The translations under genes and the position numbers were made by a program. 64,000 bases of DNA, from NCBI RefSeq assembly GCF_009755265.1, contig NZ_WPOO01000007.1, forward strand, positions 43,843 through 107,842, given 5' to 3'. This DNA comes from Adlercreutzia rubneri (lineage in GTDB: Bacteria > Actinomycetota > Coriobacteriia > Coriobacteriales > Eggerthellaceae). The notes under the pieces were generated by a model, which was given only the letters and a program-made list of their open reading frames with translations, was not told the origin of the DNA and ran no database searches. This document shows, in pieces, positions 1 through 8,215 of this stretch. The number at the start of each line of letters is the position of its first letter. The stretch's first letter is position 1.

Positions 1-1
1 G

Positions 2-373
2 CCCGACGGCGCCTCCAGCGACCCGAAGCCGGTGGTGATGTGCGGCGACTTCAACGTGGCCCATGAGGAGATCGACCTGAAGAACCCGGGCCCCAACCGA
101 GGTGCGTCGGGTTTCTCCGACGAGGAGCGCGGGAAGTTCACCGAGCTTGTGGACGCCGGTTTCACCGACACCTTCCGCCTGCTGCATCCGGACGAGACGG
201 GCCGCTATAGTTGGTGGAGCTACCGGTTCCGCGCCCGGTCGACGAATGCGGGATGGCGCATCGACTACTTCCTCGTGAGCGATGCGCTGCGCGATCATGT
301 GGTGGCCGCCAGCATCTACGACGACGTGGAGGGCTCCGACCACTGCCCGGTCGGCCTCGAGCTGGATATATAA
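2..373 (+). CDS. xth: Exodeoxyribonuclease III, C-terminal part (5' end outside window)
   Basis: C-terminal fragment of an exonuclease III-type AP endonuclease (EEP fold). The frame is open from base 2, so the gene starts before the window. The enzyme repairs abasic sites and trims 3' ends of duplex DNA in the cytoplasm with Mg2+. Visible family motifs are GDFNVAH (the D-x-N active-site element), WRIDYFLVS, and the terminal GSDHCPVGLEL whose D-H pair is catalytic. The TAA stop abuts the ATG of rlmH with no gap, so co-transcription is likely. The family is clear; total length and N-terminus cannot be judged. Confidence 0.93.
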   Translation, partial: PDGASSDPKPVVMCGDFNVAHEEIDLKNPGPNRGASGFSDEERGKFTELVDAGFTDTFRLLHPDETGRYSWWSYRFRARSTNAGWRIDYFLVSDALRDHVVAASIYDDVEGSDHCPVGLELDI

Positions 374-847
374 ATGCTGAAGATAACTGTCGTTGCCGTG
401 GGCAAGCTGAAGGAGAAGTTCTGGGTGGCGGCCTGCGACGAATACTTGAAGCGGCTGCGCCCCTACGCGAAGGTGGCCGTGACCGAGATTCCCGATGTCG
501 ATCCGGCCCGCGCCGGCGGCGTGGAGGCGGCCCGCGAGCGCGAGGGGGCAGGCATTCTGGCGGCGGTGCCGGAATGCGCGCACGTCATCCTCATGGCCAT
601 CGAGGGAAAGCAGCGCTCGAGTGTCGACTTCTCCCGCCACCTGGACGATTTGGCCCTGCGCGGCGCAAGCGAGCTTGCCTTCGTCATCGGCGGTTCCGAC
701 GGCGTGAGCGATGCGGTGCGGGCACGCGCCGACGAGACGTTCTCTTTCGGCCCCATCACCCTGCCCCACAACTTGGCCCGCGTCGTGCTGCTCGAGCAGC
801 TCTACCGCGCCTTCAAAATCTCCCGCGGCGAGCCCTACCACAAGTAG
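374..847 (+). CDS. rlmH: 23S rRNA (pseudouridine1915-N3)-methyltransferase RlmH
   Basis: 157 aa, the usual length of RlmH, a SPOUT methyltransferase that methylates pseudouridine 1915 in helix 69 of 23S rRNA with S-adenosylmethionine. The knotted SAM-binding region is visible as FVIGGSDGVSD (about residues 101-111), and the diagnostic C-terminus ends in LYRAFKISRGEPYHK. It starts directly after the exonuclease III stop codon, so translation is probably coupled. A 190-base gap to the next gene follows and holds a TATACT sequence at 925-930 that could be a -10 element, but no convincing -35 at normal spacing. Confidence 0.97.
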   Translation: MLKITVVAVGKLKEKFWVAACDEYLKRLRPYAKVAVTEIPDVDPARAGGVEAAREREGAGILAAVPECAHVILMAIEGKQRSSVDFSRHLDDLALRGASELAFVIGGSDGVSDAVRARADETFSFGPITLPHNLARVVLLEQLYRAFKISRGEPYHK

Positions 848-1037
848 CGCCGCTTTTCGACGTCTAGTCAAAAGTGGGAAAGCGGTGTGCCCAGTTTTGG
901 GCAGAAGCCCGCGCGTCCCCTTCCTATACTGACCTCATTCGCCAAGAGGGGGTGCAATCACGAGGGACCGCCCTCCTCTTATAACGACCCGGCGCCGCAA
1001 TGCGCGTCGCCGCTCTTACGAGAGAAAGAGGAGGAGT

Positions 1038-3503
1038 ATGGAAGAGAAAGAGCAATTCGCTCCCACCGAGATCGTGAAGGACGGCAAGGTCACGCGCCGC
1101 ACCTTCGTGAAGGGCGCGGGCTGGCTGACCATCACGTCCGCCATCGGCGCCAGTGCCCTTGGCTGCGCCCCGGCCCAGAAGAGCGAGAGCGAAGATGACA
1201 AGCTGGCCGAGACCGGCCCGGTGGCCGATCCCGAGGAGGGCTTCACCTACAAGAGCGCTTGCTGCTCGGTGAACTGCACCTCGCGCTGCCATCTGCGCGC
1301 CCGCGTGAAGGACGACAAGATCTACACCGTCACCCCCGGTCAGATGCCCGGGCGCGACGATTACGCCAACTGCTGCCTGCGCTCCATCGGCCTGGGCACG
1401 CGCACCCACGACGAGAACGTGCGCGTCATGCATCCCATGAAGCGCACCGGCGAGCGCGGCAGCGGCGAGTTCGAGCAGATCACCTGGGAGCAGGCCATCG
1501 ACGAGATCGCCGAGCGCATGGAGGCCACCAAGGCGCAGTACGGCCCTAAAGCCTGCGGCTTCTACTCGTTCACGGGCAACCTGTCGAAGCTTTCCTGGGA
1601 GGCGCCCACCCGTTTCGCCGGCACCTACGGCGGCACCGCCTTCGATATCGAGGGAATCATGGGCGACCACGGCGCCACCATGGGCATGACGCTGTGCTTC
1701 GGCCAGGGCCGCGGCGCTCACGACACGCGCGACTATATGAACTCGAACATGGTGGTGCTCTGGGGCCGCAACGTGGCCGACACCCACACCTCCGAGTTCC
1801 GCTACCTTGTGAAAGCCCGCGAAAACGGCGCCAAGATCGTCGTGGTGGATCCGCGCCTGTGCTCCACGGCGGCCATCGCCGATCAGTGGATCCCCATCAA
1901 GGCTCAAACCGACCCGGCGCTGGCCCTCGGCATGATGAACGTCATCATCAGCAAGGACCTGCACGCGAAGGACTGGCTCGTGGCCAACTCCGTGGCGCCC
2001 TTCCTCGTGCGCGAGTCCGATGGCGCGATGCTGCGCGACGGCGAGGGCGAGGACGCCGCCTGGATGGTGTGGGACACGGCGGCCGGCAAGGCGGTGCCCA
2101 ACACCACCGAGGGCGTGACCGCCGCGCTTTCCGGTACCTTCGAGGTGAACGGCGAGACCTGCCGCACCGCCTTCGACCACCTGTGCGACGAGGTGTCCAA
2201 GTACACGCTGGAGTACACCTCCGAGATCACGGGCCTCGACCCCGAGGTCATCGAGAACTTCGCCATGGAGTACATCAACGCCCAGCCGGCCGGCATCCGC
2301 ATGGGACAGGGCATGCAGCGCGTCTACAACTCCCATTCGCCCTTCCGCACCGTGGCCACGCTGGCCGCTGTGGCCGGCTACATCGGCGTGGAGGGCGGCG
2401 GCGCGTCCCACGCGGGCGGCACGGCGTCCATCCGCTCGACCCCCGGCATCACCATCCCGGCGTTCAACTACGACGAGTGGGCGAATACCGGCGCCAACGA
2501 GGTGAACATGGTGAAGAGCTCGACGCTCTACGACCAAATCATCACCAAGCAGCCCAACCCCATCGATTTCATGTGGTTCGCGAACTCGAACTTTATCAAC
2601 ATGAGCCCCGATGCCAACAAGATCATCAACGAGGTGCTGCCCAACATCTCCACCATCGTGACGGTGGATCCCTACTGGACCTGGACGGCGAAGTACTCGG
2701 ACTACGTGCTGCCGGCCTGCAACTATTGGGAGAAGTGGGACTTCCTCGATCGCTCGCCCTGGGTGTTCTTCCAGAGCCCGGCTGTGACGCCGGCGGGCGA
2801 GAGCAAGTCCGACGTCGAGATCATGTCCCTGCTCGCTGCCAAGGTGGGCCTGGGTGACTTGTGGAACAAGACCGACGAGGAATGGGTGCGCAGCTTCGTG
2901 AACGAGGAGCATCCGGCCTGGGAGGGCTTCGATTTCGACAAGGCCGTGGAAGAGGGCATCTGGGGCCGCCCCGACGGCATCTACGACTCCCAGATCGTCT
3001 TCGCCGACGGCGTGTTCCCCACGCCTTCCACGAAGTTCACCTTCTACAACGACGACTTGGTGGAGTTCGAGGAGGAAGTGCCCTGCTACAAGCCGATGCT
3101 GGAAGACCCGAAGGGGCCTCTCGGCGAGAAGTACCCGCTCGTGTTCTTGCAGTACCACGATCGCATGAACGTGCACACCCAGCACATCGGCATCCCGGCG
3201 CTGGCCGGCATTCAGGACGAGCCTCTGCTGGAGATGAACCCGGTGGACGCCAAGACCCGCGGCATTGCCGACGGCGACGTGGTGAGTATCGTGAACGATC
3301 GCGGCGCCTGCAAGATGAAGGTGTTCGTCACCGAGGGCATCGTGCCCGGCACGGTGGCCACCCAAAGCGGCTGGACGCCCGACTACACCATCGAGGGCAA
3401 CTACCAGACGCTGACCCACTTGACGTTGAACCCCACGGAAGAGCACATTTCCCAGACCTGCACGGCATTCTACGACGTGCTGGTAGAAGTAGAGAAGGCG
3501 TAG
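1038..3503 (+). CDS. Tat-exported DMSO reductase-family molybdopterin oxidoreductase, catalytic subunit
   Basis: 821 aa catalytic subunit of a bis-MGD molybdoenzyme (DmsA-like). A twin-arginine signal is seen at residues 20-25 (RRTFVK) followed by a hydrophobic stretch, so it should be exported folded. Cys76, Cys80, Cys84 and Cys112/113 form the N-terminal [4Fe-4S] site. The segment VLWGRNVADTHTSEF places Ser252 where DmsA-type enzymes carry the serine Mo ligand; this is by motif alignment only. The C-terminal molybdopterin-dinucleotide-binding domain is present (VFLQYHDRMNVHTQH onward). A strong Shine-Dalgarno (AGGAGG) precedes the ATG. The ferredoxin subunit follows after 7 bases. Members act on DMSO, TMAO, sulfoxides, catechols and other substrates; which one cannot be told from sequence. 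Confidence 0.93.
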   Translation: MEEKEQFAPTEIVKDGKVTRRTFVKGAGWLTITSAIGASALGCAPAQKSESEDDKLAETGPVADPEEGFTYKSACCSVNCTSRCHLRARVKDDKIYTVTPGQMPGRDDYANCCLRSIGLGTRTHDENVRVMHPMKRTGERGSGEFEQITWEQAIDEIAERMEATKAQYGPKACGFYSFTGNLSKLSWEAPTRFAGTYGGTAFDIEGIMGDHGATMGMTLCFGQGRGAHDTRDYMNSNMVVLWGRNVADTHTSEFRYLVKARENGAKIVVVDPRLCSTAAIADQWIPIKAQTDPALALGMMNVIISKDLHAKDWLVANSVAPFLVRESDGAMLRDGEGEDAAWMVWDTAAGKAVPNTTEGVTAALSGTFEVNGETCRTAFDHLCDEVSKYTLEYTSEITGLDPEVIENFAMEYINAQPAGIRMGQGMQRVYNSHSPFRTVATLAAVAGYIGVEGGGASHAGGTASIRSTPGITIPAFNYDEWANTGANEVNMVKSSTLYDQIITKQPNPIDFMWFANSNFINMSPDANKIINEVLPNISTIVTVDPYWTWTAKYSDYVLPACNYWEKWDFLDRSPWVFFQSPAVTPAGESKSDVEIMSLLAAKVGLGDLWNKTDEEWVRSFVNEEHPAWEGFDFDKAVEEGIWGRPDGIYDSQIVFADGVFPTPSTKFTFYNDDLVEFEEEVPCYKPMLEDPKGPLGEKYPLVFLQYHDRMNVHTQHIGIPALAGIQDEPLLEMNPVDAKTRGIADGDVVSIVNDRGACKMKVFVTEGIVPGTVATQSGWTPDYTIEGNYQTLTHLTLNPTEEHISQTCTAFYDVLVEVEKA

Positions 3504-3510
3504 GTGCGAC

Positions 3511-4071
3511 ATGGCTAAGCAATATGGAATGGTGATCGACACGACCCGCTGCATGGGCTGCCAGACCTGCGCGGTCGCCTGCAAGGTATCCAACGACGTG
3601 CCCGGCGAGCTGTACTGGGCCCATGTGGAAGGACTCGAGGGCGACCTGTACCGCCCCACGGGCACCTTCCCGAAGGTGAAGATGAACTTCCGTCCCACGC
3701 TGTGCAACCACTGCGCCGAGCCGGCCTGCGTGGCCAACTGCCCCACCGGCGCCATGGCCAAGCGCGAGGACAACGGCGCTGTGGTGGTGGACCAGGAAGT
3801 CTGCATCGGGTGCGGCACCTGTGTGAACTCGTGCCCCTACGAGGTGCCGCAGATTGACGAGGCGGCCGGCGTGTCCTCGAAGTGCGCGATGTGCTTCGAT
3901 CGCTTGGACAACGACCATCGTCCCTGGTGCGTGCAGGCCTGCCCGGCCGAGGCCCGCATTGTCGGCGACCTGAACGATCCGGAAAGCGAAGTGTCGAAGT
4001 ACATCGCCGAGAAGGGGGCTCAGCCCTACATGCCGGAGAACGGCACCACGCCTTCGGTCTATTACGTGTAA
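3511..4071 (+). CDS. DmsB-like electron-transfer subunit with four [4Fe-4S] clusters
   Basis: 186 aa ferredoxin-type subunit that passes electrons to the upstream catalytic subunit. Four cysteine groups are visible: CMGCQTCAVAC (from residue 14), CNHCAEPACVANC, CIGCGTCVNSC, and CAMC paired with CVQAC, each with the Pro or spacing typical of DmsB/PhsB/NrfC proteins. It has no signal peptide, as expected for a subunit that rides through the Tat system with its Tat-signal partner. No membrane-anchor (DmsC or NrfD-type) gene follows; the operon seems to end at a hairpin at 4086-4114. The quinol-oxidising partner must therefore come from elsewhere, or the complex is soluble. Confidence 0.95.
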   Translation: MAKQYGMVIDTTRCMGCQTCAVACKVSNDVPGELYWAHVEGLEGDLYRPTGTFPKVKMNFRPTLCNHCAEPACVANCPTGAMAKREDNGAVVVDQEVCIGCGTCVNSCPYEVPQIDEAAGVSSKCAMCFDRLDNDHRPWCVQACPAEARIVGDLNDPESEVSKYIAEKGAQPYMPENGTTPSVYYV

Positions 4072-4085
4072 GCCCTCCCTCCTAC

Positions 4086-4114
4086 AGGGGCAGCGACGCT
4101 CAGTCGCTGCCCCT
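4086..4114 (+). terminator. Hairpin terminator after the molybdoenzyme operon
   Basis: Perfect 12-bp inverted repeat (AGGGGCAGCGAC at 4086-4097 against GTCGCTGCCCCT at 4103-4114) with a 5-base loop, 14 bases after the ferredoxin stop codon. The T tract after it is weak (GTTCGCTT), so it is a strong hairpin but an imperfect intrinsic terminator. Confidence 0.7.
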
Positions 4115-4191
4115 GTTCGCTTCGAGGGAAGGCGCTTTGGTACAATAAGATCGCGGACGCGGGGGATCGGCCGCGAGAGGGGAGGGGAACC

Positions 4192-4890
4192 ATGACGTGG
4201 ACAGGGAAGAACGAGGTGCTCGACGAGGTCATTGGCCGCGCCGAGCTGGAGCGCATGCTTGACGAGGCGGGAGCCACCTATACGTCTCGGCGGATTCCGG
4301 CGGGCGCCATGGTGTTCTGGAGCGGCGAGCCGGATGGCAACCATTACTATGTTGAAAGCGGCTCGGTGGAGCTGTACGGCGTCGATGCCGCCGGGCGCAA
4401 GAAAGTCATCGACCGCTACGGTCCCGGCATGTTCTTCGGATTCCATATCCTGCGCGACACCAATCTGACGATGTCGACGGCGCAGTGCTTGGAGGACAGC
4501 CGCATTCTGGCCATTCCCAAGGAATCGTTCTTCAAGTTGCTTCGCGGGGGCTCGGATTTCTCCGAATACTGCGTGCGCTATTTGTTCGGGCTTTTGTCCA
4601 TGCAGACCAACGAGATGCTGAACCAGTCGTTCTACGTGACGGCCCAGCGAGTGCCCATGTTGCTCGCCAAATTGGCGGCCGAGCGTCTTGCGGAAGACGC
4701 GGCGCAGCAAATGGTGGTGCTTCCCTACAGCAACAACGACATCGCCGACATGCTCGGCGTGAGCCGCAACTCGGTCACCTCGGTCGTCTCGCGCTTGCAG
4801 GCCCAGGGGGTCATCGAGAAGCAGCGCAGTGCCATTCGCATCATCGATGCGCAACGCCTCGCCGAGATTGCCCAGCTCGAGCAGGAGTAG
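4192..4890 (+). CDS. Crp/Fnr-family transcriptional regulator
   Basis: 232 aa. The N-terminal part is a cyclic-nucleotide-binding-type beta-roll (roughly residues 20-140, e.g. YYVESGSVELYGVD, RYGPGMFFGFHIL). The C-terminal winged helix has recognition-helix text NNDIADMLGVSRNSVTSVVS (about 181-200). The four-cysteine pattern of oxygen-sensing FNR is absent, so the effector is unknown. A TACAAT -10-like box lies at 4141-4146 and a GAGGGG Shine-Dalgarno precedes the ATG. It sits between the molybdoenzyme operon and an MFS gene whose start is 6 bases downstream. It may therefore control those neighbours, which is inference. Confidence 0.9.
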   Translation: MTWTGKNEVLDEVIGRAELERMLDEAGATYTSRRIPAGAMVFWSGEPDGNHYYVESGSVELYGVDAAGRKKVIDRYGPGMFFGFHILRDTNLTMSTAQCLEDSRILAIPKESFFKLLRGGSDFSEYCVRYLFGLLSMQTNEMLNQSFYVTAQRVPMLLAKLAAERLAEDAAQQMVVLPYSNNDIADMLGVSRNSVTSVVSRLQAQGVIEKQRSAIRIIDAQRLAEIAQLEQE

Positions 4891-4896
4891 CGGACT

Positions 4897-6051
4897 ATGG
4901 GCCGGCAACTTGCCCCACTGTTTTTCGCCGCCTTCCTCGCTTACGGCTACAACAATATCTTCATGACGCTGACCCCCTCTTTCGTGGTGGCCGCAGGAGG
5001 GACGTTGGCGGAAGCGGGGCTTCAGAACAGCGTGTATCTGGCCGCGGCAGTCCTCTTGCGCTTCGCCTTCGGCCCGGCGGCGGATCGGTGGGGCACGAAG
5101 CCGGTCATGCTCGTGGGCCTTGCGTCGTTTGTGCTCGGGGGCATTCTGTTCCCGCTGTGTGCCGAGTTCTGGCAGATGCTTTTGGTGCGCTGCGTGCAGG
5201 CGGTCGGCCTTGCTTCTTTCTGGTCGTCGGCCACAGCCACCGTTTCGGAGGCGGCGCCGCCCCAGGCGCGGGGCCGCTGGCTCGGCCTGTATCGCCTGAC
5301 GACCTCCGCCTCGCTTCTTCTGGGGCCTCTTGTGGCGTTCGGGCTCGTGAAGGCCGCGGGGTTCGCCGCGTGCTTCTGGATGCTTGCTGGATGCTCTGCT
5401 GTTGCCTTGACTTGCGTTGGCGCCATGAGGCTCCCTCGCCGTCGACGCGAGCGGCTTCGGGTAAAATCCCCCTGTGTGGAAGGCTCGCTTTCTCTATCGG
5501 GAGTTGTTGGTATGGCGGTGACCGGGACGTTTGTCGCTGCCATGGGGTACGGGCTGCTGTTCAGTTTTGGAGGCACCTTCATCTCGGCTGCCGGAATGAC
5601 CGAAAACGAGGGATGGTGCTTCACGCTTATTGGGCTCGGGGGCCTTGCGGCCAATCCCGTTGCCGGCATCCTCTGCGATCGCCGCGATGCGCGCCGGCTG
5701 TTCGGCGTCCATGGGCTGCTCATGGGGATGGGCGTTGCGCTCTTCGCCGTGGCGGCATCGTCTTTGCCAGCCCTTGTCGTTTCGGGCCTTTGCATCGGCT
5801 ATGGCTATGCGGGCGCCATGGTGTGCGCCCAGGCTATGATTGCTCGCCAGGTGGCGGAAGGCCGCCAGGCGACGGCGCTCGCCCTGCAGCAGAACGCCAT
5901 CGACGTCGGCATCGCCTCCGCGAGCGCTCTGTATGGAGCGGTGTTTTCCGTTTTCGGTGCTGCAGCCGCCGAGCCCTTTGTTTGCCAGGCATGTCTTATC
6001 GCGCTCGTCGGACTGCTGCTAGCGAAGCGTTGGGCGTCCCCGGCCCGATGA
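4897..6051 (+). CDS. Major facilitator superfamily transporter
   Basis: 384 aa, almost entirely hydrophobic, consistent with about 12 transmembrane helices. The MFS loop 2-3 motif is recognisable as GPAADRWGTKPVMLVG (about residues 53-68), with a related loop later (CDRRDARRLFGVHG). The start ATG lies 6 bases after the Crp/Fnr stop, using a GCAGGAG Shine-Dalgarno inside the end of that gene, so the two are one transcription unit. The substrate is not predictable. Its position suggests exchange of a substrate or product of the upstream reductase, as inference. Confidence 0.88.
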   Translation: MGRQLAPLFFAAFLAYGYNNIFMTLTPSFVVAAGGTLAEAGLQNSVYLAAAVLLRFAFGPAADRWGTKPVMLVGLASFVLGGILFPLCAEFWQMLLVRCVQAVGLASFWSSATATVSEAAPPQARGRWLGLYRLTTSASLLLGPLVAFGLVKAAGFAACFWMLAGCSAVALTCVGAMRLPRRRRERLRVKSPCVEGSLSLSGVVGMAVTGTFVAAMGYGLLFSFGGTFISAAGMTENEGWCFTLIGLGGLAANPVAGILCDRRDARRLFGVHGLLMGMGVALFAVAASSLPALVVSGLCIGYGYAGAMVCAQAMIARQVAEGRQATALALQQNAIDVGIASASALYGAVFSVFGAAAAEPFVCQACLIALVGLLLAKRWASPAR

Positions 6052-6066
6052 CCGGCGTGCTGATCG

Positions 6067-6546
6067 CTACTTCTTCACGATCTCGATGGTCACCTCGGCC
6101 GGGGCGGGCAGCTCGGCGGTGCAGTGGGGGCAGCGGGTGGCGCCCACGTTGATCTCTTCAAGACAGAAGGGGCAGGTGGGGGCATGCTCGATGACTTCCT
6201 CGCCCTTGGCGTTTTTCAAGAAGGGCAGCTTCGCCGTGCCGTCCTTCATCTTGTTGAAGGCCTTCACGATCATGAACGCGACCCAGGCAACAATGAGGAA
6301 GTTGATGATTGCGCTGATGAAGGCCCCGAAGTCGATGCCGTTCTCGGTGCCGGGCACGGGGATAGTAAGGCCGGCGACGTCGGTGCCGGCACCTCCGGTG
6401 ATGAGCTTGATGAGCGGGTTGATGATGTCGTCGGTCAGCGACGTGACGATGGCGGTGAACGCCGCGCCGATGATGATGCCGACGGCCATGTCGATCACGT
6501 TGCCGCGGTTGATGAACTCTTTGAACTCGGCCAGGAGGCTTTTCAT
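6067..6546 (-). CDS. mscL: Large-conductance mechanosensitive channel MscL with C-terminal zinc ribbon
   Basis: 159 aa. Residues 1 to about 110 are a normal MscL: N-terminal amphipathic helix (MKSLLAEFKEFINRGNVID), first membrane helix with AVGIIIGAAFTAIVTSL, a periplasmic loop, and a second helix (FLIVAWVAFMIVKAFNKMK). It opens under membrane tension to release solutes on osmotic downshock. Fused at the C-terminus is a short rubredoxin-like knuckle pair, CPFC and CPHC (Cys125, 128, 139, 142), probably binding zinc on the cytoplasmic side. A longer upstream frame exists, but an AAGGGA Shine-Dalgarno lies before the ATG at 6546. Divergent from folE. Confidence 0.93.
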   Translation of the reverse strand: MKSLLAEFKEFINRGNVIDMAVGIIIGAAFTAIVTSLTDDIINPLIKLITGGAGTDVAGLTIPVPGTENGIDFGAFISAIINFLIVAWVAFMIVKAFNKMKDGTAKLPFLKNAKGEEVIEHAPTCPFCLEEINVGATRCPHCTAELPAPAEVTIEIVKK

Positions 6547-6661
6547 GGTCGATCCCTTCTTGCGTGAAACCTTCTGCCAAGGTATTATGCCGCTCTTTTG
6601 CCGTGTGTCCATAGCGTCGTGATAACATGGCGCCAACCGTTTACAAGGAGTTACGACAACC

Positions 6662-7225
6662 GTGGATACAGCGAAAATCGAAGCAGGCGTCCGCCTGATT
6701 TTGGAAGGCGTCGGGGAAGACCCCGAGCGCGAGGGGCTGCGGGAGACGCCGGCGCGCGTGGCCCGCATGTACGAGGAAGTGCTGGGCGGCTTGGAAGAGG
6801 ATCCGTCGCGGCATTTCGACGTGACCTTCGACGAGGGCCACGAGGAAATCGTGCTCGTGGGCGACATCCCCTTCTTCAGCATGTGCGAGCATCATCTGGC
6901 GCCGTTTTTCGGGAAGGCGCACGTGGCCTACATCCCTGGCGCGGACGGGCGCATCTGCGGCATCTCGAAGCTGGCACGGCTTGTGGACGGCTTCGCCAAG
7001 CGCCCCCAGGTGCAGGAGCGCCTGACCGGGCAGATCGCCGACACGCTGGTGGAAGCGCTGCATCCCGCCGGCGTCATCGTGGTGCTGGAGGCCGAGCATA
7101 TGTGCATGTCCATGCGCGGCGTGAAGAAGCCGGGCGCAAAAACGACCACGCGGGCCGTGCGCGGCTGCTTCGAAACCGACGCTGACGCCCGCGCCGAGGC
7201 GCTGTCGCTGATCTTCCGAAAGTAG
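6662..7225 (+). CDS. folE: GTP cyclohydrolase I
   Basis: 187 aa, normal for FolE, which converts GTP to 7,8-dihydroneopterin triphosphate at the start of tetrahydrofolate synthesis. The zinc/active-site motif CEHHLAPFFGKAHVAYIP, the GISKLARLVDGFAKRPQVQERLT block and the second zinc cysteine in MCMSMRGV are all visible. The start is GTG at 6662 with AAGGAG 11 bases upstream; this gives the conserved N-terminus MDTAKIEAGVRLILEGVGED. No other folate genes are in the window. Confidence 0.96.
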   Translation: MDTAKIEAGVRLILEGVGEDPEREGLRETPARVARMYEEVLGGLEEDPSRHFDVTFDEGHEEIVLVGDIPFFSMCEHHLAPFFGKAHVAYIPGADGRICGISKLARLVDGFAKRPQVQERLTGQIADTLVEALHPAGVIVVLEAEHMCMSMRGVKKPGAKTTTRAVRGCFETDADARAEALSLIFRK

Positions 7226-7268
7226 CGCCCGTCCGTGTCGTTTCGGCACGCATGAAGCATCTGCTCGC

Positions 7269-7304
7269 GTCATTCTGGGCGAGCGTAAGCGAGTCGAAGG
7301 ATCC
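7269..7304 (+). repeat. Dispersed repeat, intergenic copy (GTCATTCTGGGCGAGCG type)
   Basis: The gap between folE and the ACT-domain gene contains GTCATTCTGGGCGAGCG followed by an AGCGAGTCGAAGGATCC tail. This matches the repeat found in frame inside two coding genes at 59317-59362 and 59855-59900 (consensus starts TGTCAYCCTGRGCG and ends CGAAGGAT). It lies just before the Shine-Dalgarno of the ACT-domain gene. Confidence 0.7.
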
Positions 7305-7333
7305 CCAACGACCCAACCAGAAAGAAGGTTCCC

Positions 7334-7609
7334 ATGAAGTGCGTCATCTCTGTTCTCGGCAAGGACCGCTCCGGCGTGGTGGCCGCCATCGCCACCACGC
7401 TGGCCGACTGCGGCGCCAACATCGACGACATCTCCCAGACGATTCTCGGCGAGGGCCGCATGTTCTCCATGACCATGATGGTGACCCTCGATCCCGCCGT
7501 CGCTGACTTCAACACCGTGCAGGAGCGCCTGGCCGCCGACGGCGAGCGCCTGTCCATGCAGGTTCTCATCCAACGCGAGGACGTCTTCCAGGCGATGTAC
7601 CAAATCTAG
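7334..7609 (+). CDS. ACT-domain protein (UPF0237 family)
   Basis: 91 aa consisting of a single ACT-type regulatory domain (MKCVISVLGKDRSGVVAAIA at the N-terminus, then a DISQTILGEGRMFSMTMMV strand-helix repeat). Stand-alone ACT proteins of this type are thought to bind amino acids or other small ligands. In other bacteria they often sit beside a large UPF0210 protein, which is absent here. An AAGAAGG Shine-Dalgarno precedes the ATG. The partner and ligand are unknown. Confidence 0.9.
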   Translation: MKCVISVLGKDRSGVVAAIATTLADCGANIDDISQTILGEGRMFSMTMMVTLDPAVADFNTVQERLAADGERLSMQVLIQREDVFQAMYQI

Positions 7610-7715
7610 GGGATCGCGCGAACCCAGAGTCCAGCCCTCGATGCGTTTGCGTAGCTGCTCGGGCTCGATGCTTCGGGCGTCCAGGTGCGGCTGCGGTGCG
7701 ACTGCGCGGTAGCGA

Positions 7716-8099
7716 CTACCGAGGGCGATGGGCTTCGCCCCAGGTGCACATTTGGTCGAGCACTTCCATGAGCGAGGTGCCCAGCTCGGTGAGGGAGTAC
7801 TCCACCTTCGGGGGAATCTGGGGGTACTCGGTGCGCGCGATGAGGCCGTCGCGCTCCAGCTCCTTCAGGTTCACCGAGAGCGTCTTGTCGGAAATGCGGC
7901 CCAGATAGCGGCGCATTTCGTTGAAGCGCACGGGCTCGTATTCCATCAGGCAGTAGAGAATCACCATCTTGTGCTTTCCCTGAATGAGGGAGAGCGTGTA
8001 GCTGTAGCCCGTCTGGGAGAAGTCGGCCTCGGCGATGGGGCGTGCGCTGTCTGTCAGGGCTGGCGCGCAGGCCGCGTTCGACGGGATGTTTTCTGTCAT
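7716..8099 (-). CDS. HxlR-family winged-helix transcriptional regulator
   Basis: 127 aa. After a variable 30-residue N-terminus, the HxlR/YodB winged-helix core is clear: LSLIQGKHKMVILYCLMEYE, RFNEMRRYLGRISDKTLSVN, LKELERDGLIARTEYPQIPP and KVEYSLTELG. Such regulators often repress a divergent oxidoreductase gene and respond to electrophiles or oxidants through cysteines; Cys55 or Cys117 could serve. AAGGAAAG precedes the ATG. It is divergent from a flavin reductase, with a candidate operator at 8119-8145 between them. Confidence 0.92.
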   Translation of the reverse strand: MTENIPSNAACAPALTDSARPIAEADFSQTGYSYTLSLIQGKHKMVILYCLMEYEPVRFNEMRRYLGRISDKTLSVNLKELERDGLIARTEYPQIPPKVEYSLTELGTSLMEVLDQMCTWGEAHRPR

Positions 8100-8118
8100 G
8101 TTTCGCTTTCCTTAAAGA

Positions 8119-8145
8119 TAGTACCTAACTAATAAACCAGTACTA
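8119..8145. promoter_or_regulatory. Candidate HxlR operator (TAGTAC-N15-GTACTA)
   Basis: A perfect 6-bp inverted repeat, TAGTAC (8119-8124) and GTACTA (8140-8145), separated by 15 AT-rich bases. It lies 20 bases upstream of the HxlR start and about 70 bases upstream of the flavin reductase start. HxlR-type proteins such as YodB bind dyads with TACTA-type half sites, so autoregulation plus control of the reductase is likely. No binding data; inference from position and symmetry. Confidence 0.5.
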
Positions 8146-8215
8146 GCATTCGTTTCCCTCGTATACGATACTCGAAGCGAACGGAAATGCAAAGCCTTCG
8201 GGAAAGGATGCAAGC

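Noticed and set aside
924..3818. A 964-codon open frame on the minus strand
   Set aside because: It lies antisense to the DMSO-reductase-type gene and its ferredoxin partner. It is a by-product of high-GC third positions and has no recognisable domain.
4192..4890. Oxygen-sensing FNR
   Set aside because: The N-terminal cysteine cluster needed for an Fe-S centre is absent.
7610..7715. A protein-like minus-strand stretch (LDARSIEPEQLRKRIEGW)
   Set aside because: It is open for only about 35 codons, has no start codon or ribosome site and no known family. It may be a gene remnant, but the evidence is too thin to list.
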